The notes: generated by a model not told the origin, from the sequence alone. DNA of 64,000 bases from Croceivirga sp. (GCA_028284935.1 JANQQQ010000012.1:186001-250000); one strand, 5' to 3'. Positions 10,101 through 17,834 are shown, numbered from the stretch's first letter. Made by a program: numbers and translations.

Positions 10101-10177
10101 GTAAGTGCGGCGCCCGAAAAGGAGCCTAAGCTTACACCACCGCCCATGGCCAAGCAAACTTTAAGGGTTTTGCCCAT
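7151..10177 (-). CDS. Large patatin-like phospholipase
   Basis: 1008 residues. The first 400 are a patatin domain: glycine-rich oxyanion loop MGGGVSLG (11-18), nucleophile elbow GASAG (54-58, Ser56) and the second catalytic residue in DGG (375-377, Asp375). The family hydrolyses acyl chains of phospholipids or other lipids with a Ser-Asp dyad. The insertion between elbow and DGG is long, and residues 400-1008 are unrecognised, with a short hydrophobic stretch near 800 (GLFGGIASVAFLPP). There is no signal peptide, so it should start in the cytoplasm. It is divergent from the PLD operon across a 548-base gap. Patatin and PLD-type proteins both occur as phage-defence effectors and as interbacterial effectors, but no sensor, cyclase or secretion tag is visible. 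Confidence 0.85.
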   Translation of the reverse strand: MGKTLKVCLAMGGGVSLGSFSGAALTEALKLLILYGQDKDGKPYDRVILDGMSGASAGAIALTIMLKTLVDYKAMMAIYNTKVATYEGKSREEMIEETGTTSKDEKTNEPELVKELADSYFNGDTDTAEKHKNIEELKALQLAQKVQRQIWTKQLTVKKLYGEKLDNYDINPHDSFGLLHRKVLIDSAQFYLIDDIDFDLGNAKVLDENRVVFACSLTNLVPIELEEKQNGKTPILRQNAYKSTGSQNHAELRVFDFVFKEDQKKPSDNRWFQITDKGLIDPNRNPKMSLGFKDKETWAILSSSALACGAFPFAFEPVVLKRYKQEYQGYWPSVFNKMCQEIKDLPKKESFFNEKDRADNYEPITYDSFNFPYIDGGTFNNEPIREAFRIGSFQDFKRVDKKEDRLVLFVDPAVRQEKYSSFNIPSYQVVGTDPKLRTTALKTELSKMSGNVGSTIGLLANQGSIKEEHRIKDAEQSLKLREELFTFIHENDLIHQKITIKLIARAFDKIQANLEQGAISLGTRDVIEYFQNELNKVCHERHEKVEDCHTFSDATLRKIESKIIADQKNTISGIQKTPLDIKELFEMLNEGYDEIEDTNDIEERKVLFAQTIFRVLTDFSLGTVGKNGQSEYMAILPISEDLQTIELPGDEVEAFGGFASYPSRDYAFEYGRFSTLLSLKQQDGGFRQPPGHSSVKNHPIIADKNLETIQENMKKDISKLEFYQKEYSYVEDIKSLYYLSIKRLSGLLRRPKGNTPFSFRKVLRGIKTGLFGGIASVAFLPPLRRNALPALFKTKTNKLAEDIKFKTLPSITVSIITNQKLSGKVEVDFLEPGTKSKSLKIVRIQPEKGKRRYQYLFQLHYLEYINWKNYSTSLSKIQSLGNVSKGANLKGESIAYSKIDSENVDTIGLALSKRVENPSIDSNIEYRNWRKEFEKNSRKIEIKGLTISEQSLGNLQKELNDKNSSLHYSLKNLNYHVNPMLEFDMGNKEMGWYFKENTQAFYFNLLPN

Positions 10178-10249
10178 AATTTCAGAGATTATTATTTTTC
10201 AAATTCAACTTAAGTTCTAAGAATATTACAGCTATTGCAATACCTGGAA

Positions 10250-10366
10250 ATGGTTATTTCTGGGGGAGAAAGCAGAAGAAAGTAAGTCAATGGTTTGGAG
10301 TATAACAATATAGAAATTGTCTATGAAAATCCATTACACAAAAACCTTAGACTTTCTGGGGTTTTT
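10250..10366. repeat. Hairpin-containing intergenic repeat, copy 2
   Basis: Aligns with 2250-2360 (see that entry). The identity is strongest from CAATATAGAAATTG to the hairpin. Location 73-190 bases upstream of the patatin start codon parallels copy 1, which lies upstream of a minus-strand lipoprotein gene. Confidence 0.7.
10340..10366. terminator. Conserved hairpin of repeat copy 2
   Basis: Arms 10340-10351 and 10355-10366 are identical to those at 2334-2360, while the 3-base loop is CTT instead of AAT. Conserved arms with a changed loop suggest selection on the stem. A terminator on either strand is possible, but the site precedes two divergent genes, so it may instead act in a leader. 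Confidence 0.4.
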
Positions 10367-10725
10367 ATGCCATTTCATACTTTATTTCTTACAAAAATTG
10401 GAGGACTTATAACCAATTGAATTTACACCCAGTTTTTACAGGAAAATAGCTGCCTGTGGATTTTGCCTGAACCCGATTCCATTTTCTCACGGCAATAGCA
10501 ACTATTTATAGCTTTCTTCCAGCTTGGTCTACACCATACGCTTTTCCCAAATATATATTTACTTTTCAATACTGGTATCCTTTTCTTATTCCATTTATAC
10601 GTTTTTTACTACAAACGATACATTATTTACGGCTATCATCCTAGAATTCAAGTACCTTAAGTAGGAATACAAAAGCTAGAGCAAGGTAAATATGGACCTT
10701 CTTTGCTTTTAAAAAACTAGGACTC

Positions 10726-11007
10726 ATGGATTTAGACTTCGAAGAGTTTATTGAAATACCGCGTATTCCCAGCGGTACGGCCAAGACAGCACGGCAAGCC
10801 CTTAACATCCAAAAAAAGGCCGAGGAAATAGGAGACTTAGAACTTGCAAAGCAAGCGGCCCTTGAGGCCATTATCAATGTGGATGCAGGGACGGAACCGT
10901 CGGAACTTAAACGCCTTCGCTTATTATATCGGGAGGTGTATACCACAGAAGAGTTAAAGGCCCTAGTGGCGCAAACCTTTCAAATATTGGGGGTGAATCA
11001 ACTTTAA
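10726..11007 (+). CDS. Small helical protein, first gene of the PLD operon
   Basis: 93 residues, no signal peptide, no family recognised. The middle (about 18-55) is Ala/Lys/Glu-rich and predicted helical (QALNIQKKAEEIGDLELAKQ). The C-terminus also looks helical (YTTEELKALVAQTFQILG). It resembles a small adaptor or helical bundle, but that is only composition. Coding is supported by position: it opens a run of five plus-strand genes with gaps of 10, about 18, 5 and 10 bases. The start is the first ATG in frame, after an A-rich stretch. Confidence 0.7.
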   Translation: MDLDFEEFIEIPRIPSGTAKTARQALNIQKKAEEIGDLELAKQAALEAIINVDAGTEPSELKRLRLLYREVYTTEELKALVAQTFQILGVNQL

Positions 11008-11017
11008 AAAAAATCTT

Positions 11018-11305
11018 ATGTCCTATCCAGATCTCGGTTGTTATGCGGAATGCCTGGAGTGCGAACTCTGCGATGACAATCCATTTGAAAATGATGATGA
11101 TGACATCGACCTTTTTGACTTTGATGATGACTTTGATCCCGGAAATCCTTGGGATGACCCAGACTTTTGGGACCCGGATCCGTTTGGAGGGGAAGATGAC
11201 GGAGGTCTTTTTGACGATTTCCCAACAGGAATACCACTTGGAGACACAGAGATTTCCCCTACCTGGGACGATGGTCCTGGGTTTGAATGGGGAGGTGAAT
11301 TTTAA
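11018..11305 (+). CDS. Extremely acidic small protein with Cys4 motif
   Basis: 95 residues, of which 33 are Asp or Glu and none is Lys, Arg or His. Most of the chain is Asp, Pro, Gly, Phe and Trp in short repeats (DDD-F-D, DP-D-F-W-D-P). The N-terminus carries Cys8, Cys12, Cys15 and Cys18 (C-x3-C-x2-C-x2-C), a possible metal site or disulfide cluster. Such a charge is typical of DNA-mimic inhibitors or calcium-binding proteins. As neighbour of two nuclease-family genes, a DNA-mimic inhibitor is the more attractive reading, but it is inference. No family recognised. Other frames here are open only because of the GAT/GAC-rich sequence. Confidence 0.7.
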   Translation: MSYPDLGCYAECLECELCDDNPFENDDDDIDLFDFDDDFDPGNPWDDPDFWDPDPFGGEDDGGLFDDFPTGIPLGDTEISPTWDDGPGFEWGGEF

Positions 11306-11323
11306 TGCTTGAATATAGCAGTA

Positions 11324-11599
11324 ATGGAAATGAACAAAGCAACAAAGGCCTATTTGGCCTCGCAAGAGTTAAAACGGTTGTATAATGCCTATCGTGCCAC
11401 AAGCAAGGCCCATATTTGGGTAGTAAGGAATATAGGGCATAACATCAAAAACGACGAATCCATCCCCAACGATGAGAAAATAGCGGCCTTTAGGCAGCTA
11501 CAAGAAAGGGAGGCACTGTCCATTGAAACAGATCTTGTTTTTAAAGTTCGTGCCAATCAGCTTCAAAGGCGCATTGCCGAACTTGAATCCTTATCCTAG
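11324..11599 (+). CDS. Small helical protein, third gene of the PLD operon
   Basis: 91 residues from the ATG at 11324. A TTG at 11309 would add five residues and an ATG at 11330 would remove two. The sequence is helical, with Lys/Arg in the first half (ATKAYLASQELKRLYNAY) and a heptad-like C-terminus (LVFKVRANQLQRRIAELESL), so a short coiled coil is likely. No family recognised. It ends five bases before the first PLD gene. Being mildly basic, it could pair with the acidic protein encoded just upstream, which is speculation. Confidence 0.7.
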   Translation: MEMNKATKAYLASQELKRLYNAYRATSKAHIWVVRNIGHNIKNDESIPNDEKIAAFRQLQEREALSIETDLVFKVRANQLQRRIAELESLS

Positions 11600-11604
11600 T
11601 TGTT

Positions 11605-12117
11605 ATGATACCTTTTGATAATACTAAGTTGGCCCGCGTTGATGACCGGGAATATTATGAATTCATGTTATCCATACTTGAACGGGCTAAAAGTCGGGTA
11701 TGGGCTTCCATTTTTATTTATGACATTAGACCGGGGCGAGATTTGGAAGGGCTGGTGATGTCCCTTACCACGGCATTAATAAACTGCCGGGGACGTGGAG
11801 TTGATGTTAAGGTGCTACTGGCAGGTTTTTTGCGAACCGGGGATATAGCTGTCGCCAATTTAGCTTCCGGCCTGTACCTTAGTCAGTTTAGGGTTCCCAA
11901 CCGTAGGGCAATGATTCAGAATGATGGGAGAAATGGCTCGCACGCAAAGTATGTAATTTGTGATGATCTGGCGGTTGTCGGCAGCCAGAATTGGACGGAT
12001 GATGGATTTAGACTGAATATAGAAGATGCGGTGGTCTTAGAAGGGAGGGCTGTTCACGCCATGGAAATGGAGTTTCTACGGCAATGGGATTTAGGTAAAG
12101 GCCTACCAAATAATTAA
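11605..12117 (+). CDS. Single-domain PLD-family (HKD) protein
   Basis: 170 residues forming one phospholipase D-like domain. The HKD motif is complete: His113, Lys115 and Asp120 in HAKYVICD, followed by GSQNWT at 126-131, typical of the Nuc/bacterial endonuclease branch. An earlier FIYDIRPGRD segment and VDVKVLLAG strand fit the same fold. Such proteins need two HKD motifs per active site, so it should act as a homodimer or pair with the next gene product. Without a signal peptide it is presumably cytoplasmic. Substrate (DNA, RNA or phospholipid) cannot be told from sequence; the GSxNWT context favours a nuclease. Confidence 0.85.
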   Translation: MIPFDNTKLARVDDREYYEFMLSILERAKSRVWASIFIYDIRPGRDLEGLVMSLTTALINCRGRGVDVKVLLAGFLRTGDIAVANLASGLYLSQFRVPNRRAMIQNDGRNGSHAKYVICDDLAVVGSQNWTDDGFRLNIEDAVVLEGRAVHAMEMEFLRQWDLGKGLPNN

Positions 12118-12127
12118 ACGAAACAAA

Positions 12128-13399
12128 ATGAAACTTCTTAAAGCTACGGTAGCACCCAAAGTTGCAGAATGGGGCACACTGTCCGATGACCCTTGGACAG
12201 CCCCACAACAAGATGCACTCATTACACAAATCATTGAACTCTCGGATACGATAACCCCAAGGGTTATTGAAAGTGACGGTCTTAGTGAGGAAGTCACACA
12301 AGCCTACCTTCTGGATAGGACGTTGGATGAGTTGAATTCTTGGCTCACTAGAGTGGCCGCCACCTACGGCAATTTCACCAACATGACTGCAGGCCAGTAT
12401 AGTCAAAAGAATGAAAATTACAGGCTCGGCTTGCGCAGTGGGACATTACAAGAAATAGAAGATCTCCCTCAGCTGGGAAAAAAATTGGCATTGGATGTGG
12501 GTAAGTATGTAAGCCGCAATCCTGTAATAGATGTTGATGAACTGGTTGCCGTTAAAGGTATTGGAATCAATACAATTAATGAGATCAGGGAGCTGATATA
12601 TTTAGACCAACCCGTAATTGGTTTAACCTCCCCTACCTTATCGCAATTTCTTATTTCCCCACAAATGGAAACCTGGATACCGATTTTAAATACTACCGAT
12701 TTAAATTTTTTCCTGGGTGATCGGAATACCATGATTCGGGGGTTGGAAGCCGCCCCAACATCCCATTTCGAACGCATGATGTCCATGTTACAAACAGTAT
12801 ACGAGCAAGCCCTAAGGCGTTATCCTGCCGTTAGGGGAGTAACCGGTCGTACCATAGCCTCCTGGGATGAACGTAGGAATAAGGAAGGGGAGGTCAAAAA
12901 TAGATTGGCATCCGGAAATGGCGCTATTCTTGTTAATTCTGAATATGTTTCTTTTGTGAAACAGCAGATCGATCAGGCCACCACATCAATCTACCTCATG
13001 GTTTTTTTGGGAACCACTGCTGCCGGTAATGAACTGCAGCCCGGTCCTTTGGAACTGGTCATTGCATTGGAAGAAGCTGCCCTACGTGGGGTGGATGTTC
13101 GAGTCATTCTCGATCAGGACGATGGAGGAGAACCTTATAAAAGCCTCTTTATAAATGATAACTTGGTCGACCGTTTCCGAGCAGGTGAGGTAGAAGTAAA
13201 ATTCGATAGAAAAGATACCTTGCTTCACTCAAAAGTTTTGGTGCTTGATGGACAAAAATCAGTGGTAGGAAGTCATAACTGGACCTTCAATAGCTTTAAC
13301 AATACCTATGAACTGAGTGTATACTTTGAACAGGAAGAGGTGGCTACGTCATACCAGGATCGATTCCTGGAATTATGGGACAGCTTACCAGCTAACTAA
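12128..13399 (+). CDS. Helix-hairpin-helix/PLD-family fusion protein
   Basis: 423 residues. Residues about 106-128 (LQEIEDLPQLGKKLALDVG) and 136-158 (VDELVAVKGIGINTINEIRE) look like two helix-hairpin-helix motifs, which bind DNA backbone. The C-terminal 160 residues are a PLD domain with His367, Lys369 and Asp374 in HSKVLVLD, then GSHNWT at 381-386. There is one HKD only, as in the preceding gene, so homodimer or heterodimer formation is expected. The HhH part supports DNA as the substrate. The N-terminal 100 residues are unassigned. It is the last gene of the operon, convergent with the ABC/M1 gene 67 bases away. Confidence 0.85.
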   Translation: MKLLKATVAPKVAEWGTLSDDPWTAPQQDALITQIIELSDTITPRVIESDGLSEEVTQAYLLDRTLDELNSWLTRVAATYGNFTNMTAGQYSQKNENYRLGLRSGTLQEIEDLPQLGKKLALDVGKYVSRNPVIDVDELVAVKGIGINTINEIRELIYLDQPVIGLTSPTLSQFLISPQMETWIPILNTTDLNFFLGDRNTMIRGLEAAPTSHFERMMSMLQTVYEQALRRYPAVRGVTGRTIASWDERRNKEGEVKNRLASGNGAILVNSEYVSFVKQQIDQATTSIYLMVFLGTTAAGNELQPGPLELVIALEEAALRGVDVRVILDQDDGGEPYKSLFINDNLVDRFRAGEVEVKFDRKDTLLHSKVLVLDGQKSVVGSHNWTFNSFNNTYELSVYFEQEEVATSYQDRFLELWDSLPAN

Positions 13400-13466
13400 T
13401 TGTCTTTTTACCTACCTGAAATTCTTAAGTCAACCATAAACACATTCGTAAATTTGCTAAATATCC

Positions 13467-16400
13467 CTACTCGTCCAATTCATTGTTGGTTTCAAACAAC
13501 TCATGCAACAACTGCTGTTGATGCTTTGGGGTAACCTTTTTAAAATAAGCCAATAGCTCCCTAGAAGTAACGTAGCGGTCGGTTTGGGTTTTTAATTTTC
13601 CTGTATAGCTCCGCCAATCGGTGATGAACTGTTGCAAGGCACGGTTCACTGACTCCTCCCCAATTAGTTCCTGTAACCGATACATGGAAATAGCCCCTTT
13701 ATGGTAGTATATAAAATCTTGATTTTCCACCAAGGCCAAGGACGGTTCATGGGTCGCTCGTTTTCGTTTCGTATCGTAGATTTCCTGTTGTAATGCTAAA
13801 AACTGCTGTATTTTATTCTCGGGATAATGGGCTTTCAACACCATGAGTGCTCCGTATTGTGCCAAGGTTTCCAAAACAAAATTCTTTCCCTGTACGTTGG
13901 CGGCCTCCACTTGCATACCGAACCATTGGTGGGCCACCTCATGGGCCGTGATATAAAAAGCCATATCCACATCTGTGGTGTCATCAATATCCAAAACAAA
14001 TCCCAAAGCTTCCGAAAATGGTATGGTGTTGGGCAAGGACTGGGCATAATCCGCATAACGTGGCACTTCCATAATCCGCAATTGCTGATATTGATAAGGA
14101 CTGAAGTTTTTACTGTAATAATTCAATGATGCCTTCATGCTTTCCATCATCCTATCCAAATTATAGGTGTGGGTTTTATGATGGTAGATTTCCAATGCCA
14201 CGGGTTGGGATGGGGTATCAGCAGGTTTCCACATGGCACTTTGCACCTCATAATCCGCTGAAACGATGGAATAAAAATTGATGATCGGATGATTGGTCTT
14301 GTAGTGAAAGTAATTGCGGTCATCTTCGGTCCATTGCCTTTGCAATATTCCTGGAGCTACTACTGTTTGGTCTTTATTGGTGCCTACGGTAACTTCAAGC
14401 ATAATACCATTGGAATCGCTGCCTGAACGTGCGATGATCAACTCGTTTTCGTTTTCAATGGTCGCCTTATTTGACCTTTGCGGTAAACCCATCGCTAAGC
14501 GTTCGACTGGATGGTGTAGTTCATATTTTTTGTTGTATCCCAAGCTTGGGAATAGGGTATTATGGAAAAAGGTGCCGTTGTACACCAGTTGGGTGTCTGA
14601 AGGATCATGTTCAAAACCTTGGGGCGCAAATGATTGTTTAAAGTCCATTTGCAGGGAGGCCTTTGGCGGTAAGGGGGTTGACAAATGGTACATGATATAA
14701 TCGAATTCGCTATGGGTGCTGTCAGCTTTCGCCCCACCTTCAAAAATCACCTCCTTAAGATCCAAATGGGAGGCGAGTCGTTTTTGTATATGGATTGCAG
14801 TAATGGGTTTATCCGTTGTATTCATCAACTGATAGGTTCCTTTGATGTCATAACTTCGGGTTTTAGGGTAGAGTTCAATGGCCAATTTTGCAGCAATGAT
14901 TTTGGGCTGTGGAAGGTACTCCAAGGGTTTTAACGTTCGTTCGTAGTTCGCTCTAAACGCTTTCTCCTGTTCCGACGTCCAATACGTGTTCAATATATTG
15001 GTGTTGTAAAAAATGTAACCGCCCAGCAGGAACCATACCACCACGGCGAACGTCAAAAAAAGTCCTTTGCGTCCTATCAGTTGGTGCCGTAGGGTACCCA
15101 TGCGCTTCCTTAATGGGGTAATTGCCCCCCTGTTCATAAGTAGGGCACTAAGAACGATCACAATACTTCCAAAAACCAACCAGTAGGCCTTTACCCAGAG
15201 ATATGGGGCCAAGAAGTGACCGTACCCATTCATTTCGGAATAGGTACCCAGGGGTTGTCCCCCAAATTTGTACAAGCTATGGTGAAATCCTAAAAACTCG
15301 GAACCCACATTGACAATGAAGAAAATTAAGGTGAGAAAGATGCCGATAAACTTGTTCTTAGCAATTACTTGAAAGAAAAATGCCATGCACGTATACAAGG
15401 TCAGGAAAGGAAGAATTTCGAGAAAGAATCCTGAAAAGTAGACCTTCAAATCGAAATGGTAATACCCATTCGCTACTTGAAAGAGAATCCCGGCAACAAT
15501 TAAGGTCAACATAAGAACGACATAAATGCCATGAAGTGCCAAGAACTTACTCGTCAGTACCATTACATTGGTTACTGGCATAGCATCATTGAGGAGATAC
15601 TGTTTGATGGTACGTTCTTTCCATATCAATTCGCTCGAATAAAAGAGCAAAATGGCAATGAAAAAGTAGAGCGACATTTCTTGCAGCTCCGCGACGATAA
15701 AATGAGTAGTGGGAAAACTATCCACCCCATAAACGGTACCTAAATTAACCGAATTACTGATGATGATAACTATGCCACAGATTACAATGGCCCAAAACGA
15801 GGTCTCTTTGAGCAAGGATAAGATATAGAACTTGATGAGCTCAAACCACTGCCTATATTGGGCCCCATAGCCGTACTGTTGTGAAACTTTAGGAATGGGA
15901 TGGTCATTGTTTGAATTCTCTTGGACCATCACGGTATCCCCCACTGCGCTCTTCTTACCTTTCTTAGCGGGTACACTAAACGAGAATTGCCGAAAACCGA
16001 CAAAAAGAATAAGAATCCCCAAGGCCACCCAAAGTAGTTTATTGTGCAATAAAATTCCATGTAAGGTGATACCCAAGGTATTGCTGTCTTCAACGGACCA
16101 GTCCTTGGCCACTTGGGTCAAGGTAGTGAGGGAAAATGGATCCAAAAGCCCTTGTAGATACTCATGGGTAATCGCTTTGGTAAGCAGGAAAATGACGAAT
16201 AGCACAAGGCCTTGGGTGTAGACCACCAACAACTTTTTACTCAACATTCCCGTTACAAAGAATGTACTTGCCCCAAAGAATAAGATGGGCAAAACGACCA
16301 CTACGAAGGATTGGACATAGCTGAATGCATTAAATGGCAGCATTTGTTCCGGCTGATGCCATGGCATTAGGGAGCCGACCATCATGCCCCATAACAATCC

Positions 16401-16748
16401 ACTAAAAATAAGCAACAGGACCACAAAGGACCCTAAAAACCTGCCTAACAAATAATCCCGCTTTGTAATGGGATTGACATATACCAAGGGTTCAATGTCA
16501 TATTGCACATCTCGTAAAACGGGAACGCCCATAATCATCGATACCATAATCATAAAAATGCCGGTAATGGCACCCATGGTTTTTGCAATAACCAGCGGGG
16601 CGTTTTTTTTCATTAGACCGATTTCCACGCCTTGAAAAATAAAATCCACGCCTACCATGGAAAAGAGGAACAAAAACCCAAAGAACACATAGGTTTCAGG
16701 CCTATTTATACGATATTTAAGTTCAAATTTGAATAGTTCAAACCACAT
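13467..16748 (-). CDS. ABC-2 permease fused to M1-family peptidase domain
   Basis: 1093 residues. The first half has repeated hydrophobic segments typical of two ABC-2 permease modules (residues 1-265 and about 300-590, separated by a charged linker). After residue 600 comes a periplasmic M1-type gluzincin domain: HEVAH with His936, Glu937 and His940 as zinc site and Glu960 in LETLAQY as likely third ligand. This permease-peptidase architecture is known in Bacteroidota and proteobacteria without a firm substrate; peptide export or cleavage is assumed. The upstream ATPase gene ends 6 bases before its start, so the two form one transporter. A LytS/LytTR pair is divergent. Confidence 0.88.
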   Translation of the reverse strand: MWFELFKFELKYRINRPETYVFFGFLFLFSMVGVDFIFQGVEIGLMKKNAPLVIAKTMGAITGIFMIMVSMIMGVPVLRDVQYDIEPLVYVNPITKRDYLLGRFLGSFVVLLLIFSGLLWGMMVGSLMPWHQPEQMLPFNAFSYVQSFVVVVLPILFFGASTFFVTGMLSKKLLVVYTQGLVLFVIFLLTKAITHEYLQGLLDPFSLTTLTQVAKDWSVEDSNTLGITLHGILLHNKLLWVALGILILFVGFRQFSFSVPAKKGKKSAVGDTVMVQENSNNDHPIPKVSQQYGYGAQYRQWFELIKFYILSLLKETSFWAIVICGIVIIISNSVNLGTVYGVDSFPTTHFIVAELQEMSLYFFIAILLFYSSELIWKERTIKQYLLNDAMPVTNVMVLTSKFLALHGIYVVLMLTLIVAGILFQVANGYYHFDLKVYFSGFFLEILPFLTLYTCMAFFFQVIAKNKFIGIFLTLIFFIVNVGSEFLGFHHSLYKFGGQPLGTYSEMNGYGHFLAPYLWVKAYWLVFGSIVIVLSALLMNRGAITPLRKRMGTLRHQLIGRKGLFLTFAVVVWFLLGGYIFYNTNILNTYWTSEQEKAFRANYERTLKPLEYLPQPKIIAAKLAIELYPKTRSYDIKGTYQLMNTTDKPITAIHIQKRLASHLDLKEVIFEGGAKADSTHSEFDYIMYHLSTPLPPKASLQMDFKQSFAPQGFEHDPSDTQLVYNGTFFHNTLFPSLGYNKKYELHHPVERLAMGLPQRSNKATIENENELIIARSGSDSNGIMLEVTVGTNKDQTVVAPGILQRQWTEDDRNYFHYKTNHPIINFYSIVSADYEVQSAMWKPADTPSQPVALEIYHHKTHTYNLDRMMESMKASLNYYSKNFSPYQYQQLRIMEVPRYADYAQSLPNTIPFSEALGFVLDIDDTTDVDMAFYITAHEVAHQWFGMQVEAANVQGKNFVLETLAQYGALMVLKAHYPENKIQQFLALQQEIYDTKRKRATHEPSLALVENQDFIYYHKGAISMYRLQELIGEESVNRALQQFITDWRSYTGKLKTQTDRYVTSRELLAYFKKVTPKHQQQLLHELFETNNELDE

Positions 16749-16754
16749 GATTTT

Positions 16755-17627
16755 CTAGTTTTGGTGGTTAATTTGCGAGAAATAAACTGCTTCAAGACTA
16801 GTGTCGATAGCCAGAAATCCATCCCCTGGAGGTACATCACTGATAATTTGAATCCTAGGCTTGCCCAAAAACCGCTTGTCATTGATGACATTGTAGTGCG
16901 TTATGTAGCTTTTCAATTCAGAGGGGTTGATGGTCTTTTGATATACCTTACCTTGCAATCCTTCCATGAGCTTTAGCGGATTTCCCTTTAATACCACCTG
17001 GCCTTGGTTGATGATGGCCATTTGTGTGCATAGTTCCCTTACATCATCCACGATATGGGTGGAGAGCACAACAATGATATTTTCGGCGATTTCACTTAAG
17101 AGGTTATGGAAACGATTACGTTCCTTAGGGTCCAGGCCAGCTGTGGGTTCATCAACAATCAATAGTTTTGGACTATTGAGCAAGGCTTGGGCAATACCAA
17201 ATCGTTGTTTCATCCCCCCAGAGAAGCCACCTAAATGCCGCTTTCTTGCATCATATAAATTGGTCTTTTGGAGTAAGGCACCAACCAGCTCCTTTCGTTC
17301 ACCAGCATGGGCAATCCCCTTGAGAACGGCAAAGTGATGGAGCAGCATCTCTGCGGAGATTTTTGGGTACAACCCAAATTGCTGGGGCAAATAACCGAGC
17401 ACCTTCCTAAGGGAATGCTTATTGGTTTGGACATTGATATCGCCTAATAGTATCTTGCCTTCATCGGCATCCTGTAGGGTGGCGATGGTTCGCATTAAAG
17501 TAGACTTTCCCGCTCCGTTTGGTCCCAATAGCCCAAACATTCCCGTAGGGATTTCAAGGGAAACGTTTTGTAATGCCTTTACCCCGTTGGCATACGTTTT
17601 GCTCAAGTTGTCAATGACGAGTTTCAT
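16755..17627 (-). CDS. ABC transporter ATP-binding protein
   Basis: 290 residues with all ABC ATPase motifs: Walker A GPNGAGKST near 36-44, Q-loop in YLPQQFG, signature FSGGMKQR, Walker B LLIVDEP followed by TAGLDP, and the H-loop STHIVDD. The C-terminal 70 residues are a family-specific extension. It belongs to the CcmA/multidrug-type subfamily that pairs with ABC-2 permeases, and its partner is the adjoining permease-peptidase gene. A minus-strand TACGTTTG element lies about 27 bases before the start codon. Transported molecule unknown. Confidence 0.93.
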   Translation of the reverse strand: MKLVIDNLSKTYANGVKALQNVSLEIPTGMFGLLGPNGAGKSTLMRTIATLQDADEGKILLGDINVQTNKHSLRKVLGYLPQQFGLYPKISAEMLLHHFAVLKGIAHAGERKELVGALLQKTNLYDARKRHLGGFSGGMKQRFGIAQALLNSPKLLIVDEPTAGLDPKERNRFHNLLSEIAENIIVVLSTHIVDDVRELCTQMAIINQGQVVLKGNPLKLMEGLQGKVYQKTINPSELKSYITHYNVINDKRFLGKPRIQIISDVPPGDGFLAIDTSLEAVYFSQINHQN

Positions 17628-17653
17628 AACTGTTCGTTTTTTGATTGTGGCCT

Positions 17654-17661
17654 CAAACGTA
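17654..17661 (-). promoter_or_regulatory. Possible -7 element of the ABC operon
   Basis: The minus strand reads TACGTTTG, a match to TAnnTTTG, 27 bases before the ATPase start codon. The -33 position is T-rich without a clear TTG. Confidence 0.35.
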
Positions 17662-17742
17662 GATATGGACTCTTTTGGTAAAAAGTTGTAGGGACGTATT
17701 TTATAGTAGCGGTGATGTGATTATCCAAGAGAATGGTCAATG

Positions 17743-17793
17743 ACGTTTGTCCCACTTTTTGATGGGTTTCGATTACGTTCTTGGCCGTTTGTC
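17743..17793 (+). promoter_or_regulatory. Possible LytTR-type binding repeats
   Basis: ACGTTTGTC at 17743-17751 and CCGTTTGTC at 17785-17793 are direct repeats 42 bases apart, with a weaker TACGTT at 17774-17779 in between. They resemble the LytTR half-site with an ACGTT core and lie in the gap between the ABC operon and the LytTR system. The spacing differs from the usual ~21 bases, so the call is tentative. Confidence 0.3.
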
Positions 17794-17834
17794 AAGGAAT
17801 TTGCCCATAGCGTTTAATTCTGCTATTATTGACC

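Larger units (their letters stand above)
10178..10725. other. Divergent intergenic region with repeat copy 2
   Basis: No gene is supported in these 548 bases. They hold the second hairpin repeat (10250-10366) and presumably the divergent promoters for the patatin gene and the PLD operon, though no clear TAnnTTTG element was identified for either. Confidence 0.6.

Noticed and set aside
11043-11312. Overlapping frames in and against the acidic-protein gene
   Set aside because: They are open because of GAT/GAC/GAA-rich sequence; the acidic frame fits the operon spacing and the others do not.
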